In this document: piece by piece, positions 26,340 through 37,708 of the stretch | How the letters are laid out: every line of letters begins with the position of its first letter | How positions within the stretch are numbered: the stretch's first letter is position 1 | NCBI GenBank assembly: GCA_036558905.1 | Contig: DATBER010000032.1 | Span: 62,001-126,000 of the forward strand | Direction: 5' to 3' | DNA: 64,000 nucleotides | Source: DASXRA01 sp036558905 | GTDB lineage: Bacteria > Actinomycetota > Actinomycetes > Mycobacteriales > Jatrophihabitantaceae | Program-made: the position numbers and the translations under genes | The notes under the pieces: generated by a model | The model's database searches: none | Told to the model about the DNA's origin: nothing | What the model saw: only the letters and a program-made list of their open reading frames with translations

Positions 26340-26790
26340 GGTGTTGGCCGCCTATCAACGGGCGTCGCGACTGCCGCTCGGGCGCGGCGTCCTCTCGCTG
26401 GCGTTCGCCCTGAAGGCGCCGTACTTCCTGAGCATCCAGCCGACGATCCTCGCCGTGCGGCCCGACCACGCCGAGGTCAAGGTGCGCAAGTGGTGGGGCA
26501 CCCACAACCACATCGGCACCCTGCACGTCATCGCCGTGGCCAACGGCCTGGAACTCGCGATGGGTGCGCTGGCCGAGGCCACCATCCCGGCCCACCTGCG
26601 CTGGATCCCCAAGGGCATGGAGCTGCGCTACCTGGCCAAGGCCACGTCCACCGTCACCGCGATCGCCGACACGGATCCTGACGACTGGGCCGAACCCGGC
26701 GAGGTGCCGGTACGCGTGCAGGCCGTGCGCCGCGACGGCACGGTCGTGGTGGAGGGCGTCATCCGCCTGCACGTGACCGAGCGCAAGTAG
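26329..26790 (+). CDS. DUF4442 hotdog-fold protein
   Basis: A 153-residue protein of the DUF4442 (YiiD C-terminal/thioesterase-like) family: PYFLSIQPTILAVRPDHAEVKVRKWWGTHNHIGTLHVIAVANGLELAMG with the conserved N-H-x-G-T segment of hotdog enzymes. It is likely an acyl-CoA or acyl-carrier thioesterase-type fold without proven activity. Overlap with aroQ suggests cotranscription, though no chemical link to the shikimate route is evident. In many actinobacteria an aminopeptidase gene sits in this interval before efp; none is here. Confidence 0.78.
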   Translation: MPNRVLAAYQRASRLPLGRGVLSLAFALKAPYFLSIQPTILAVRPDHAEVKVRKWWGTHNHIGTLHVIAVANGLELAMGALAEATIPAHLRWIPKGMELRYLAKATSTVTAIADTDPDDWAEPGEVPVRVQAVRRDGTVVVEGVIRLHVTERK

Positions 26791-26795
26791 GCCGC

Positions 26796-28625
26796 TCAGC
26801 AGGCGACGCGCTGCTGCAGCGGCAGCAGCTGCTGCCCCCCGCGGACCGTGTCGGCCCGCTTGAGCGGCGTCACCGACGTCCGGCTGGTGTAGTCGCCGGC
26901 CACGTCGTCCAGCCAGCGGCCGCCGATGTTCGCGACCAGGAAGACGTACTGCGGCCAGTACGTGCAGCCGGTGACCCCGGACGGACTGCCCTGCGCCGCC
27001 GGGTCCTGCCGGGACACGAACCGGGCCGGGACCGCGATCAGGTCCGGATCGAGCCGGCGCGGCGTTCCGAACGCCACCTGGTAGTGCCGGCTGGTGCGGT
27101 ACCCGGTGGTGAACCGCGCGTCCGGGGTCGGGCCGTGGCGCACCTCGCTGCTTCGGTTCCAGGCCGCCTGCAGGTTCTGGCGGTTGATGTCCACCAGGAA
27201 CTGGGTGATCGACTTGATCGCGGCCGCGTTGTCGCCGTTGAGCTCGGGCGGTTGCCACTCGACGATCTGGCCGGCAGTGATCGGCGTCGGGTCCGGTGAC
27301 GTGTAGGGACGGACCCCCTGGTTGGCCGGCGGCGCGGGCGGCGTCGCATTGGTCGGCACCGGTTGCCCCGACGACGGCAGCCTGGGCACGTCGGCCGGCT
27401 TCTTCGGCGGCGCCGGCTTCGGCGTGGTCGAGCGCGTGGCCGGGGCGCTCGTCGTCGGATCGGCCGTTGTGGACGGGAAGTCGGGGCTGCTCGACGTGGA
27501 CGGCGCCGGCGACGACGGGGTGCCCTTGTGCGCCTTCGACGTGGACGACGTCAGCGCGACCGCGGCAACGATGCCGCCGGCCACCACGAGCACCGCGACG
27601 ACGACGGCAGCCACCAGCCACCTGGGGGAGCGGCGCCGCGGCGGTTGCTGATCGCCGAACCCGTAGCCCGGTGCGGGCGGCCCGTACGCGGGCGGCGGCC
27701 CGGGCCTGTACTGCGGGACGGACGGTGGCGGCAACGGCGGCGCGGCCGGCACCGGGGTCGGGCACGGGCGCGCCTGGGTCTGCTCGACGTCGTCGGCGGC
27801 CACGGGGCCGGTGCGCTCACCCGGCGCCGGGCTCTCGTACGCCAGCGCCGCACGCACCTGCGCCGCCGTCGGGCGCCGGGCCGGGTCATGCCGCAACATC
27901 GCCTCGAGGATCGGCGCCAGCGGTCCGGCCGACTGCGGCGTCGGCACCGGCTCGGACGTGATCCGGTTCAGCAGGGCCAGCGGGTTGTCCAGACCGGACC
28001 CGAACGGCGGCCGGCCCTCGACGGCGGCGAACAGGGTGGCCCCGAGCGACCAGATGTCGCTGGCCGGCAACGGGTCGCCGCCGCGGGCCACCTCGGGGGG
28101 CAGGAACGCCGGCGTGCCGACCGTGACCCCGGTCTGGGTCTGCGAGACGTCCTGCACCGACCGGGCGATCCCGAAGTCGGCCAGCTTGGCCGCGTCCTCC
28201 GGGGTGATCAGGATGTTGGCCGGCTTGACGTCGCGATGCACGATGCCGCGGGCGTGCGCCGCCTCGAGTGCGGCGGCCACCTGCCCGATCCAGCGGCCGG
28301 CCTGCGCCGGGCTCAGCCGGCCGGCCTGCCGAATCCGGTGGGCCAGCGAGTCGCCCGGCACGTACTCCATGACGACGTAGGGCTGGTCGTCGGCAATGAC
28401 CAGGTCGTAGATCGCGACCGCGTTGGGGTGGTTGAGCTGGGCGGCCAGCCGGGCCTCGCGGCGCATCCGCTCGCCCCACTGGCCCAGGTTGGCGTCCGGG
28501 TCGGTGCGCAGCTGCTTGATCGCCACCGGCCGGAGCAGCCGGGTGTCCTCGGCCAGCCACACCTCGCCCATGGCGCCTCGGCCGAGCGACCGCTCGCGGC
28601 GGTAACGCCCCACCAGCAGATCCAC
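26796..28625 (-). CDS. Membrane Ser/Thr protein kinase with a secreted C-terminal domain
   Basis: Second PknB-type kinase, 609 residues. GRGAMGEVW, VAIKQL, HRDVKPANILI, LADFGIAR are intact; the APE segment reads FLPPE. A proline-rich linker precedes one membrane helix (WLVAAVVVAVLVVAGGIVAAV), a Ser/Thr/Pro-rich stalk, and about 150 extracellular residues with WQPPELNGDNAAAIKSITQF and two cysteines (VTGCTYW and the terminal C). There are no PASTA repeats. GTG 28625 has AAGGGG 9 nt upstream. It is divergent from efp. Confidence 0.9.
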   Translation of the reverse strand: MDLLVGRYRRERSLGRGAMGEVWLAEDTRLLRPVAIKQLRTDPDANLGQWGERMRREARLAAQLNHPNAVAIYDLVIADDQPYVVMEYVPGDSLAHRIRQAGRLSPAQAGRWIGQVAAALEAAHARGIVHRDVKPANILITPEDAAKLADFGIARSVQDVSQTQTGVTVGTPAFLPPEVARGGDPLPASDIWSLGATLFAAVEGRPPFGSGLDNPLALLNRITSEPVPTPQSAGPLAPILEAMLRHDPARRPTAAQVRAALAYESPAPGERTGPVAADDVEQTQARPCPTPVPAAPPLPPPSVPQYRPGPPPAYGPPAPGYGFGDQQPPRRRSPRWLVAAVVVAVLVVAGGIVAAVALTSSTSKAHKGTPSSPAPSTSSSPDFPSTTADPTTSAPATRSTTPKPAPPKKPADVPRLPSSGQPVPTNATPPAPPANQGVRPYTSPDPTPITAGQIVEWQPPELNGDNAAAIKSITQFLVDINRQNLQAAWNRSSEVRHGPTPDARFTTGYRTSRHYQVAFGTPRRLDPDLIAVPARFVSRQDPAAQGSPSGVTGCTYWPQYVFLVANIGGRWLDDVAGDYTSRTSVTPLKRADTVRGGQQLLPLQQRVAC

Positions 28626-28715
28626 CCGGGCCCGCCCCTTCCCCCGCTTGATCACTCCGTACGATCGGGCCTTAGGGTCGCACGCCCGGGGCCGAGCCGG
28701 TGCCCGCAGGGTCGG

Positions 28716-28721
28716 TAGACT
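28716..28721 (+). promoter_or_regulatory. -10 element upstream of efp
   Basis: TAGACT, giving a leader of roughly 58 nt before GTG 28786, which has an AGGAGA site. Drives efp-nusB. Confidence 0.4.
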
Positions 28722-28785
28722 GGCTGGCCGGTCCGCCACCGACCTGACGGGTGGCACCCCAAAGACCTGAGGAGACGGACGCATC

Positions 28786-29349
28786 GTGGCGACCACGAAC
28801 GACCTGAAGAACGGCCTGGTGCTCAATCTCGACGGCCAGCTGTGGACCGTCGTCGAGTTCCAGCACGTCAAGCCGGGCAAGGGCGGCGCGTTCGTACGCA
28901 CCACGCTGAAGAACGTGCTGTCCGGCAAGGTCGTCGACAAGACGTTCAACGCCGGCACCAAGGTCGACACCGCCAATGTCGACAAGCGCGGCATGACCTA
29001 CCTTTACAAGGAGGGCTCGGACTTCGTCTTCATGGACGCCGAGACCTACGACCAGGTACACGTGCCGGCCGAGACGGTCGGCGACAACGCCAACTACCTG
29101 CTCGACAACGCCGAGGCGATGGTTGCCGTGCACGACGGCACCCCGCTCTACATCGAGCTGCCGACCAGCGTCGAGCTGGTCATCTCGCACACCGACCCGG
29201 GCGTGCAGGGCGACCGGGCCACCGGCGGCACCAAGCCGGCCACCCTGGAGACCGGCGCCGAGATCCAGGTGCCCCTGTTCGTCAGCACCGGCGAGAAGGT
29301 CAAGGTCGACACCCGCGACGGACGCTACCTCGGCCGTGTCAGCTCGTAG
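28786..29349 (+). CDS. efp: Translation elongation factor P
   Basis: EF-P (187 residues) binds between the ribosomal P and E sites and relieves stalling at polyprolines. N-terminal KOW-like domain, then OB domains II and III (PLYIELPTSVELVISHTDPGVQGDRATGGTKPATLETGA). The tip loop of domain I reads KPGKGGAFVR with Lys32; the common actinobacterial loop is PGKGP, so position 34 is Gly rather than Pro. No EF-P modifying enzyme is visible in the window. AGGAGA precedes GTG 28786. The nusB start lies inside its last codons. Confidence 0.95.
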   Translation: MATTNDLKNGLVLNLDGQLWTVVEFQHVKPGKGGAFVRTTLKNVLSGKVVDKTFNAGTKVDTANVDKRGMTYLYKEGSDFVFMDAETYDQVHVPAETVGDNANYLLDNAEAMVAVHDGTPLYIELPTSVELVISHTDPGVQGDRATGGTKPATLETGAEIQVPLFVSTGEKVKVDTRDGRYLGRVSS

Positions 29350-29746
29350 CAAGGCCCGCAAGCGCGCGGTCGACCTGCTCTACGAGGCCGATCTGCGCGG
29401 GGCCGACGCGTTGGCCACCCTGGCCGAGCGGGTCGCCCTGGGTGAGCCGCCGGTGCAGGAGTACGCCGTCGAGTTGGTCGAGGGAGTGGCCGCGCACCGC
29501 GAGCGCATCGACCAGCTGCTGAGCGAGTACGCCGAGGGGTGGACGATCGAGCGCATGCCCGGCGTCGACCGGGCCGTGCTGCGGGTGGGCATGTTCGAGT
29601 TGCTCTGGCGCCCGGACGTCCCCGACGCGGTGGCGATCGACGAGGCGGTCGAGCTGGCCAAGTCGCTGTCGACCGACGAGTCGCCCCGATTCGTGAATGG
29701 CGTGCTGGCCCGGGTGCTGCGCGACCGGCCGGCCGTCAGCGCCTGA
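29336..29746 (+). CDS. nusB: Transcription antitermination factor NusB
   Basis: All-helical RNA-binding protein (136 residues) for rRNA antitermination: SARSKARKRAVDLLYEADLRG carries the arginine-rich RNA-binding helix; ERMPGVDRAVLRVGMFELLW and AIDEAVELAKSLSTDESPRFVNGVLARV are family signatures. GTG 29336 overlaps the end of efp by 14 bp. The efp-nusB-bldD arrangement is conserved in actinobacteria. Confidence 0.95.
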   Translation: MSARSKARKRAVDLLYEADLRGADALATLAERVALGEPPVQEYAVELVEGVAAHRERIDQLLSEYAEGWTIERMPGVDRAVLRVGMFELLWRPDVPDAVAIDEAVELAKSLSTDESPRFVNGVLARVLRDRPAVSA

Positions 29747-29765
29747 TCAGGCCTGGAGCCCGGGT

Positions 29766-30317
29766 TTACGGCTCGCCGTCGAGGATGAGTGAGTCGGGCG
29801 CGAGCACCTGCCAGCGCACCAGCTTCTCGGTAAGCCCCTCGACCGACGTGTCGTAGATGATCGCGAGCGAGCGCAGGTCCTCGTTACGGATCGAGAGCAC
29901 CTTGTTGCCGTAGTCGCCGCGCTGGCGCTGGATGGCTGCCGCGAAGCGCACGAGCGGGCCGGCCTCGTCGGTCGGGATGGTCTGCAGCCGCTCGAGGTTC
30001 AGCACGATCTTCGACAGGCCAGGGCCGGAGGCGACCTGCGGGTGCTCCTTGGGCAGTAGCTCGCCGACCGGTACGCCGTAGAACTCGGCCAGCTCAGCCA
30101 GGCGCTGTACGGAGACGGCTCGGTCGCCGCGCTCGTAGGAGCCGACGACGACGGCCTTCCACCGTCCGCCCGACTTGCGCTCGACTCCGTGCAGTGACAA
30201 GTGCTGCTGAGCACGGATCGCGCGCAGGCGGGCGCCGAGCGCCTTCGCGTACTCGCGGTTAGGCAGTTCTTCGTCTGATGCGTTATCCCCGGTCACGGTG
30301 AGAACATCCTCGTTCAT
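29766..30317 (-). CDS. bldD: BldD-type developmental regulator (c-di-GMP responsive)
   Basis: XRE-family helix-turn-helix (AKALGARLRAIRAQQHLSLHGVERKSGGRWKAVVVGSYERGDRAVSVQRLAELAEFY) joined to the BldD C-terminal domain that dimerises around tetrameric c-di-GMP. The Streptomyces motif RGD-x8-RQDD appears here as RGD (133-135) -x8-RNED (144-147): both Arg residues and the first and last Asp are kept. 183 residues is slightly longer than S. coelicolor BldD because of an acidic N-terminus. It is convergent with nusB and divergent from the pyr operon. Confidence 0.93.
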   Translation of the reverse strand: MNEDVLTVTGDNASDEELPNREYAKALGARLRAIRAQQHLSLHGVERKSGGRWKAVVVGSYERGDRAVSVQRLAELAEFYGVPVGELLPKEHPQVASGPGLSKIVLNLERLQTIPTDEAGPLVRFAAAIQRQRGDYGNKVLSIRNEDLRSLAIIYDTSVEGLTEKLVRWQVLAPDSLILDGEP

Positions 30318-30333
30318 GGCGGCTTGGCGGAAA

Positions 30334-30374
30334 GGGTCACCGCGACGGTAACCGAGAGTGACCGGCGAGTCAAC
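30334..30374. promoter_or_regulatory. Possible BldD operator region (weak)
   Basis: GGTCACCGCGACGGTAACC and AGTGACCGGCGAGTCAAC lie between bldD and the pyr operon. Half-sites TGAC/GTCA and TCAC/GTAA resemble BldD half-sites (TNAC..GTNA), but the spacing is 1-2 nt longer than the published consensus, so autoregulation is only a suggestion. Confidence 0.25.
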
Positions 30375-30398
30375 AATGGTTTGCCCGAACGGGCCGGT

Positions 30399-30404
30399 TA
30401 GACT
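30399..30404 (+). promoter_or_regulatory. -10 element of the pyr operon
   Basis: TAGACT; transcription would start near 30411, giving a leader of about 50 nt that consists almost entirely of the predicted PyrR-binding structure. Confidence 0.5.
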
Positions 30405-30415
30405 GCATCAGATCC

Positions 30416-30456
30416 ACTTCCTTTAAAGGACCGTCCCGTGAGGCGGACAAGGAGGT
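30416..30456 (+). promoter_or_regulatory. PyrR-binding leader with anti-Shine-Dalgarno stem
   Basis: ACTTCCTT (30416-30423) can pair with the Shine-Dalgarno sequence AAGGAGGT (30449-30456; 7 Watson-Crick pairs and one G-U). Inside lie a purine-rich AAAGGA bulge and a hairpin CCGTCC-CGTGA-GGCGG whose loop matches the PyrR consensus UCCNGNGAGGY. PyrR bound with UMP would stabilise the hairpin and hide the ribosome binding site, as described for translational repression in mycobacteria. It fixes the pyrR start as TTG 30462, because the upstream GTG 30438 lies in the loop. Confidence 0.65.
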
Positions 30457-30461
30457 CAGGC

Positions 30462-31046
30462 TTGCCCCACGCTGCGCTCGTCCCGGACGACGGGACCACT
30501 TCCGTACTTGACGCGCAGGACGTCGGTCGCATCGTCGACCGGATGGCCCACCAACTAATCGAACGCACCGCCAAACTCGGGCCCGGAGTGGCCGGCATCG
30601 CGCTGCTCGGCATCCCGACCCGGGGGGTGCCGCTGGCCCGGCGACTGGCCGCGCGGGTCGAGGCCTTCGACGGCCCGAGGCTGCCGGTCGGCGAGCTCGA
30701 CACCACGCTCTACCGCGACGATCTGCGCCTTCGCGGGGTGCGTCCGCTCGGCCAGACGGTCGAGCCGCCGGGCGGTGTCACCGACCGGGTGGTGATCCTG
30801 GTCGACGACGTCCTGTTCTCCGGGCGCACCATCCGGGCCGCGCTCGACGCCATCCGCGACCTGGGCCGCCCGCGGGCCGTCCAGCTCGCCGTACTCGTCG
30901 ACCGCGGTCACAGACAGTTACCGATACGTGCGGATTACGTAGGGAAAAACCTCCCGACGGCGATCGAGCAAACCGTCCGTGTCCTGCTCGCAGAGACAGA
31001 TGGTGCTGACGCCGTCCTCATCGCCGACAAAGCGGGCAGCCGATGA
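30462..31046 (+). CDS. pyrR: PyrR pyrimidine operon RNA-binding regulator / uracil phosphoribosyltransferase
   Basis: 194-residue phosphoribosyltransferase-fold regulator. The PRPP loop is VVILVDDVLFSGRTIRAALDA; LLGIPTRGVPLARRL and ELDTTLYRDDL are PyrR signatures; LVDRGHRQLPIRADYVGKNLPT carries basic residues used for RNA binding. TTG 30462 is placed by a near-perfect AAGGAGGT 5 nt upstream. Its stop overlaps pyrB (ATGA). It should repress its own operon through the leader at 30416-30456. Confidence 0.92.
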   Translation: MPHAALVPDDGTTSVLDAQDVGRIVDRMAHQLIERTAKLGPGVAGIALLGIPTRGVPLARRLAARVEAFDGPRLPVGELDTTLYRDDLRLRGVRPLGQTVEPPGGVTDRVVILVDDVLFSGRTIRAALDAIRDLGRPRAVQLAVLVDRGHRQLPIRADYVGKNLPTAIEQTVRVLLAETDGADAVLIADKAGSR

Positions 31047-31978
31047 ACCGTCACCTTCTGTCGGCCGGTGACCTGGACCGGGCCGCCGCCGTCGACATCC
31101 TGGACACCGCCGAGCGCCTCGACCACGCCCTGGCCGGGCGCGAGGTCAAGAAGCTCCCGCCGCTGCGCGGGCGCACGGTGGTCAACCTCTTCTTCGAGGA
31201 CTCGACCCGCACCCGCACCTCGTTCGAACTGGCCGCCAAGCGGCTCTCGGCCGACGTGGTGAACTTCTCGGCCAAGGGCTCGAGCGTCTCGAAGGGGGAG
31301 TCGCTCAAGGACACCGCGCTCACCCTCGAGGCCATGGGCTCGGACGCCGTGGTGGTGCGCCACTCCTACTCCGGCGCGGCCCACCGGCTGGCCGAATGGG
31401 TGCACGGCAGCGTCATCAACGCCGGCGACGGCACCCACGAGCACCCGACCCAGGCGCTGCTCGACGCGTTCACCATGCGGCGACGTCTGCGCGGCGGCGA
31501 GGGCGACCTGGCCGGGCTGCGGGTGGCCATCGTGGGCGACGTGCTGCACTCGCGGGTGGCCCGCTCGAACGTGCTGCTGCTGGCCACGCTGGGCGCGTCG
31601 GTCACGCTCGTCGCGCCGCCGACGCTGCTGCCGGTGGGCATCGACGCCTGGCCGGCCGACACGGGCTTCGACCTGGACGCCGTGCTGCCGGCCAGCGACG
31701 TGGTGATGATGCTGCGGGTGCAGCGCGAGCGGATGACCGACTCGTTCTTCCCATCGGCCCGCGAATACGCGCGGCGGTACGGGCTGGACGCGCGCCGGAT
31801 GGCGATGCTGGACGACGACGCGATCGTCATGCATCCCGGTCCGATGAACCGCGGCATGGAGATCGCCGCCGAGGTGGCCGACGACCCGAAGCGCTCGACG
31901 ATCGTCGAGCAGGTGACCAACGGAGTGAGTGTGCGCATGGCGGTGCTGTACCTGTTGCTCGGCGGAGCGGACGCATGA
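31043..31978 (+). CDS. pyrB: Aspartate carbamoyltransferase, catalytic subunit
   Basis: Condenses carbamoyl phosphate with aspartate, 311 residues. Carbamoyl-phosphate site FEDSTRTRTSFELAAKRL and the HEHPTQALLDAFT loop, with HPGPMNRGMEI near the end, are intact. No pyrI regulatory subunit is nearby, as usual in actinobacteria. Both ends overlap neighbours as ATGA. Confidence 0.96.
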   Translation: MNRHLLSAGDLDRAAAVDILDTAERLDHALAGREVKKLPPLRGRTVVNLFFEDSTRTRTSFELAAKRLSADVVNFSAKGSSVSKGESLKDTALTLEAMGSDAVVVRHSYSGAAHRLAEWVHGSVINAGDGTHEHPTQALLDAFTMRRRLRGGEGDLAGLRVAIVGDVLHSRVARSNVLLLATLGASVTLVAPPTLLPVGIDAWPADTGFDLDAVLPASDVVMMLRVQRERMTDSFFPSAREYARRYGLDARRMAMLDDDAIVMHPGPMNRGMEIAAEVADDPKRSTIVEQVTNGVSVRMAVLYLLLGGADA

Positions 31979-33318
31979 GCCTGCTGCTGGGCAACGTCCG
32001 GCCCTACGGCGAGGAGCCGGTCGACGTTCTCGTCGACAACGGGGTGATCGCGGCGATCGGCCCGGATCTGACCGGTGACGAGGTGGTCGACGGCGAGGGC
32101 GCGGTGCTGCTGCCCGGGTTGGTCGACCTGCACACCCACCTTCGCGAACCGGGCCGCGAGGACGCCGAGACCGTCGAGAGCGGCTCGGCCGCCGCGGCCC
32201 TGGGCGGCTACACCGCGGTGTTCGCCATGCCCAACACCGAGCCGGCCGCCGACACGGCCGGCGTCGTTGAACAGGTGTGGCGGCTGGGCCGCGAGACCGG
32301 GCTGGTCGACGTCGCGCCGATCGGCGCGGTCACGGTCGGGCGGGCCGGTACCCAGCTGGCCGAGCTCGGCGCGATGGCCGACTCGGCGGCCGGCGTCCGG
32401 GTCTTCAGCGACGACGGCTCGTGCGTAGCCGATCCGGCCCTGATGCGCCGCGCCCTGGAGTACGTGCGGGCCTTCGACGGGGTGATCGCCCAGCACGCCG
32501 AGGAGCCGCGGCTGACCGCCGGCGCCCAGCTGAACGAAGGCGTCGTGTCGGCCCGGCTGGGCCTGACCGGCTGGCCGGCCGCCGCCGAGGAGGCGATCAT
32601 CGCCCGCGACGCGCTGCTGGCCGGTCACGTCGGGTCGCGGCTGCACGTGTGCCACGTGTCGACGGCCGGCTCGGTCGAGATCATCCGCTGGGCCAAGAAC
32701 AAGGGGTGGCAGGTCACCGCCGAGGTCACGCCGCACCACCTGGTGCTGACCGACGACCTGGCCGAGTCGTACGACCCGGTGTTCAAGGTCAACCCGCCGC
32801 TGCGCACGGCCGCTGACGTCGAGGCGCTGCGCGCGGGGCTGGCCGACGGCACGATCGACTGCGTGGCCACCGACCATGCGCCGCACGCCGCCGAGGACAA
32901 GGAGTCGGAGTGGGGCGCGGCCCGGCCCGGGATGCTCGGCCTGCAGACGGCGCTCTCGGTGGTGATCGAGACGATGGTGCTGCCCGGGCGGCTGTCCTGG
33001 CACGACGTGGCCGCCCGGATGAGCGAGGTGCCGGCGCAGATCGGCCGGCTGGCCGGGCACGGCCGCCCGCTGGACGTGGGCGAGCCGGCCAACCTGGTGC
33101 TGGTCGATCCGGGCGCGCGGTGGACGGTCGACCCGGCGGCGCTGGCATCCAAGTCGCGCAACACCCCGTTCGCCGGGCGCACCCTGCCCGGCCGGGTGCG
33201 CGCCACCGTGCTGCGCGGACGGCTGACGGGTCGCGACGGCGCCGTGCCCACCGGTTTTGGTCGTCAGGTCGCGAATAGCCGGCCCGGTGACCAAAACCGG
33301 GTGGGGGTGTCTGCGTGA
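31975..33318 (+). CDS. pyrC: Dihydroorotase with repeat-derived C-terminal tail
   Basis: Zinc amidohydrolase (class I dihydroorotase), 447 residues. Metal ligands are in LVDLHTHLREPGRED, the HVCHVSTAGS region and CVATDHAPHAAEDKESEWG; FKVNPPLRTAADVEAL binds substrate. After LRGRLTGRDGAVPT the final 17 residues (TGFGRQVANSRPGDQNR..) are encoded by the palindromic repeat at 33251-33300, where other dihydroorotases end. ATG 31975 overlaps the pyrB stop; its TGA overlaps the carA GTG, so the tail preserves coupling. Confidence 0.93.
   Translation: MSLLLGNVRPYGEEPVDVLVDNGVIAAIGPDLTGDEVVDGEGAVLLPGLVDLHTHLREPGREDAETVESGSAAAALGGYTAVFAMPNTEPAADTAGVVEQVWRLGRETGLVDVAPIGAVTVGRAGTQLAELGAMADSAAGVRVFSDDGSCVADPALMRRALEYVRAFDGVIAQHAEEPRLTAGAQLNEGVVSARLGLTGWPAAAEEAIIARDALLAGHVGSRLHVCHVSTAGSVEIIRWAKNKGWQVTAEVTPHHLVLTDDLAESYDPVFKVNPPLRTAADVEALRAGLADGTIDCVATDHAPHAAEDKESEWGAARPGMLGLQTALSVVIETMVLPGRLSWHDVAARMSEVPAQIGRLAGHGRPLDVGEPANLVLVDPGARWTVDPAALASKSRNTPFAGRTLPGRVRATVLRGRLTGRDGAVPTGFGRQVANSRPGDQNRVGVSA
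33251..33300. repeat. Palindromic dispersed repeat, copy 2, inside the pyrC 3' end
   Basis: CCGGTTTTGGTC and GACCAAAACCGG are perfect 12-bp arms; arms and spacer match the copy at 5698-5747. It is in frame with pyrC and ends 14 bp before the carA start, so it alters a protein end and lies in the initiation region of carA. Confidence 0.8.
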
Positions 33319-34411
33319 GCGGCGCCATCCTCGTGCTCGAGGACGGGCGGGCGTTCACCGGCGACGCGTACGGCGCCCGGGGCGAGACGTTCGGCGAGGC
33401 CGTCTTCGCCACCGGCATGACGGGCTACCAGGAGACGCTGACCGACCCGTCCTACCACCGCCAGGTCGTGGTGCAGACCGCCCCGCACATCGGCAACACC
33501 GGCGTCAACGACGAAGACCCCGAGTCGCGGCGCATCTGGGTAGCCGGGTACGTGGTGCGCGACCCGGCCCGGCGCGCGTCGTCCTGGCGTTCTCGGCGCA
33601 GCCTCGACGACGAGCTGCGCGCTCAGGGCGTCGTCGGCATCAGCGGCATCGACACCCGCGCGCTCACCCGGCACCTGCGTGAGCGCGGGGCCATGCGCTG
33701 CGGCATCAGCACCGAGTCGTCGCACGACGATCTGCGCCAACGGGTGCTGGAGTCGCCGCCGATGGTGGGCGCCGACCTGTCGGCCGAGGTGTCCACCACC
33801 GATCCCTACACCGTGCCGGCGCTGGGCGAACACCGGTTCACGGTGGCCGCGCTCGACTACGGCATCAAGACGATGACCCCGCACCGGATGGCCGAGCGCG
33901 GCATCACCACGCACGTGCTGCCCTCGACCTCCACGGTGGACGATGTGCGGAGCACCGGCGCCGACGCGGTGTTCCTGGCCAACGGGCCGGGCGACCCGGC
34001 CACGGCCGACGACGCCGTGGCCACCGTGCAGGGACTGCTGCGGGCCGAAGTTCCGGTCTTCGGCATCTGCTTCGGCAATCAGGTGCTGGGCCGGGCGTTC
34101 GGGTTCGGCACCTACAAGCTGGGCTACGGTCACCGCGGCATCAACCAGCCGGTTCAGGACCGCCGGACCGGCAAGGTCGAAATCACCGCGCACAACCACG
34201 GCTTCGCCGTCGACGCCCCGCTGGATCGGCCCGTCGAGACGGAGTTCGGCAGCGTCGAGGTCAGCCACGTGTGCCTCAACGACGACGTGGTCGAAGGGCT
34301 GACCGCCCGAGAGACCAGGGCGTTCAGCGTGCAGTACCACCCCGAGGCGGCCGCCGGGCCGCACGACGCCGCGTACCTGTTCGACCGGTTCGTCGAATTG
34401 CTGGAGGGCTG

Positions 34412-34412
<1 letters not shown>
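33315..34412 (+). CDS. carA: Carbamoyl-phosphate synthase small (glutaminase) subunit
   Basis: Glutamine amidotransferase that feeds ammonia to CarB, 365 residues. N-terminal CarA-specific domain (FGEAVFATGMTGYQETLTDPSY), then a class I GATase domain with nucleophile Cys in FGICFGNQVLG and the His-Glu pair in QYHPEAAAGP. GTG 33315 overlaps the pyrC stop (GTGA); its TGA overlaps the carB ATG by 1 bp. Confidence 0.96.

Positions 34413-37707
<3,295 letters not shown>

Positions 37708-37708
<1 letters not shown>

Noticed and set aside
30438..30461. GTG 30438 as the pyrR start
   Set aside because: It lies inside the predicted PyrR-binding loop and lacks a ribosome binding site, while TTG 30462 has AAGGAGGT at good spacing.
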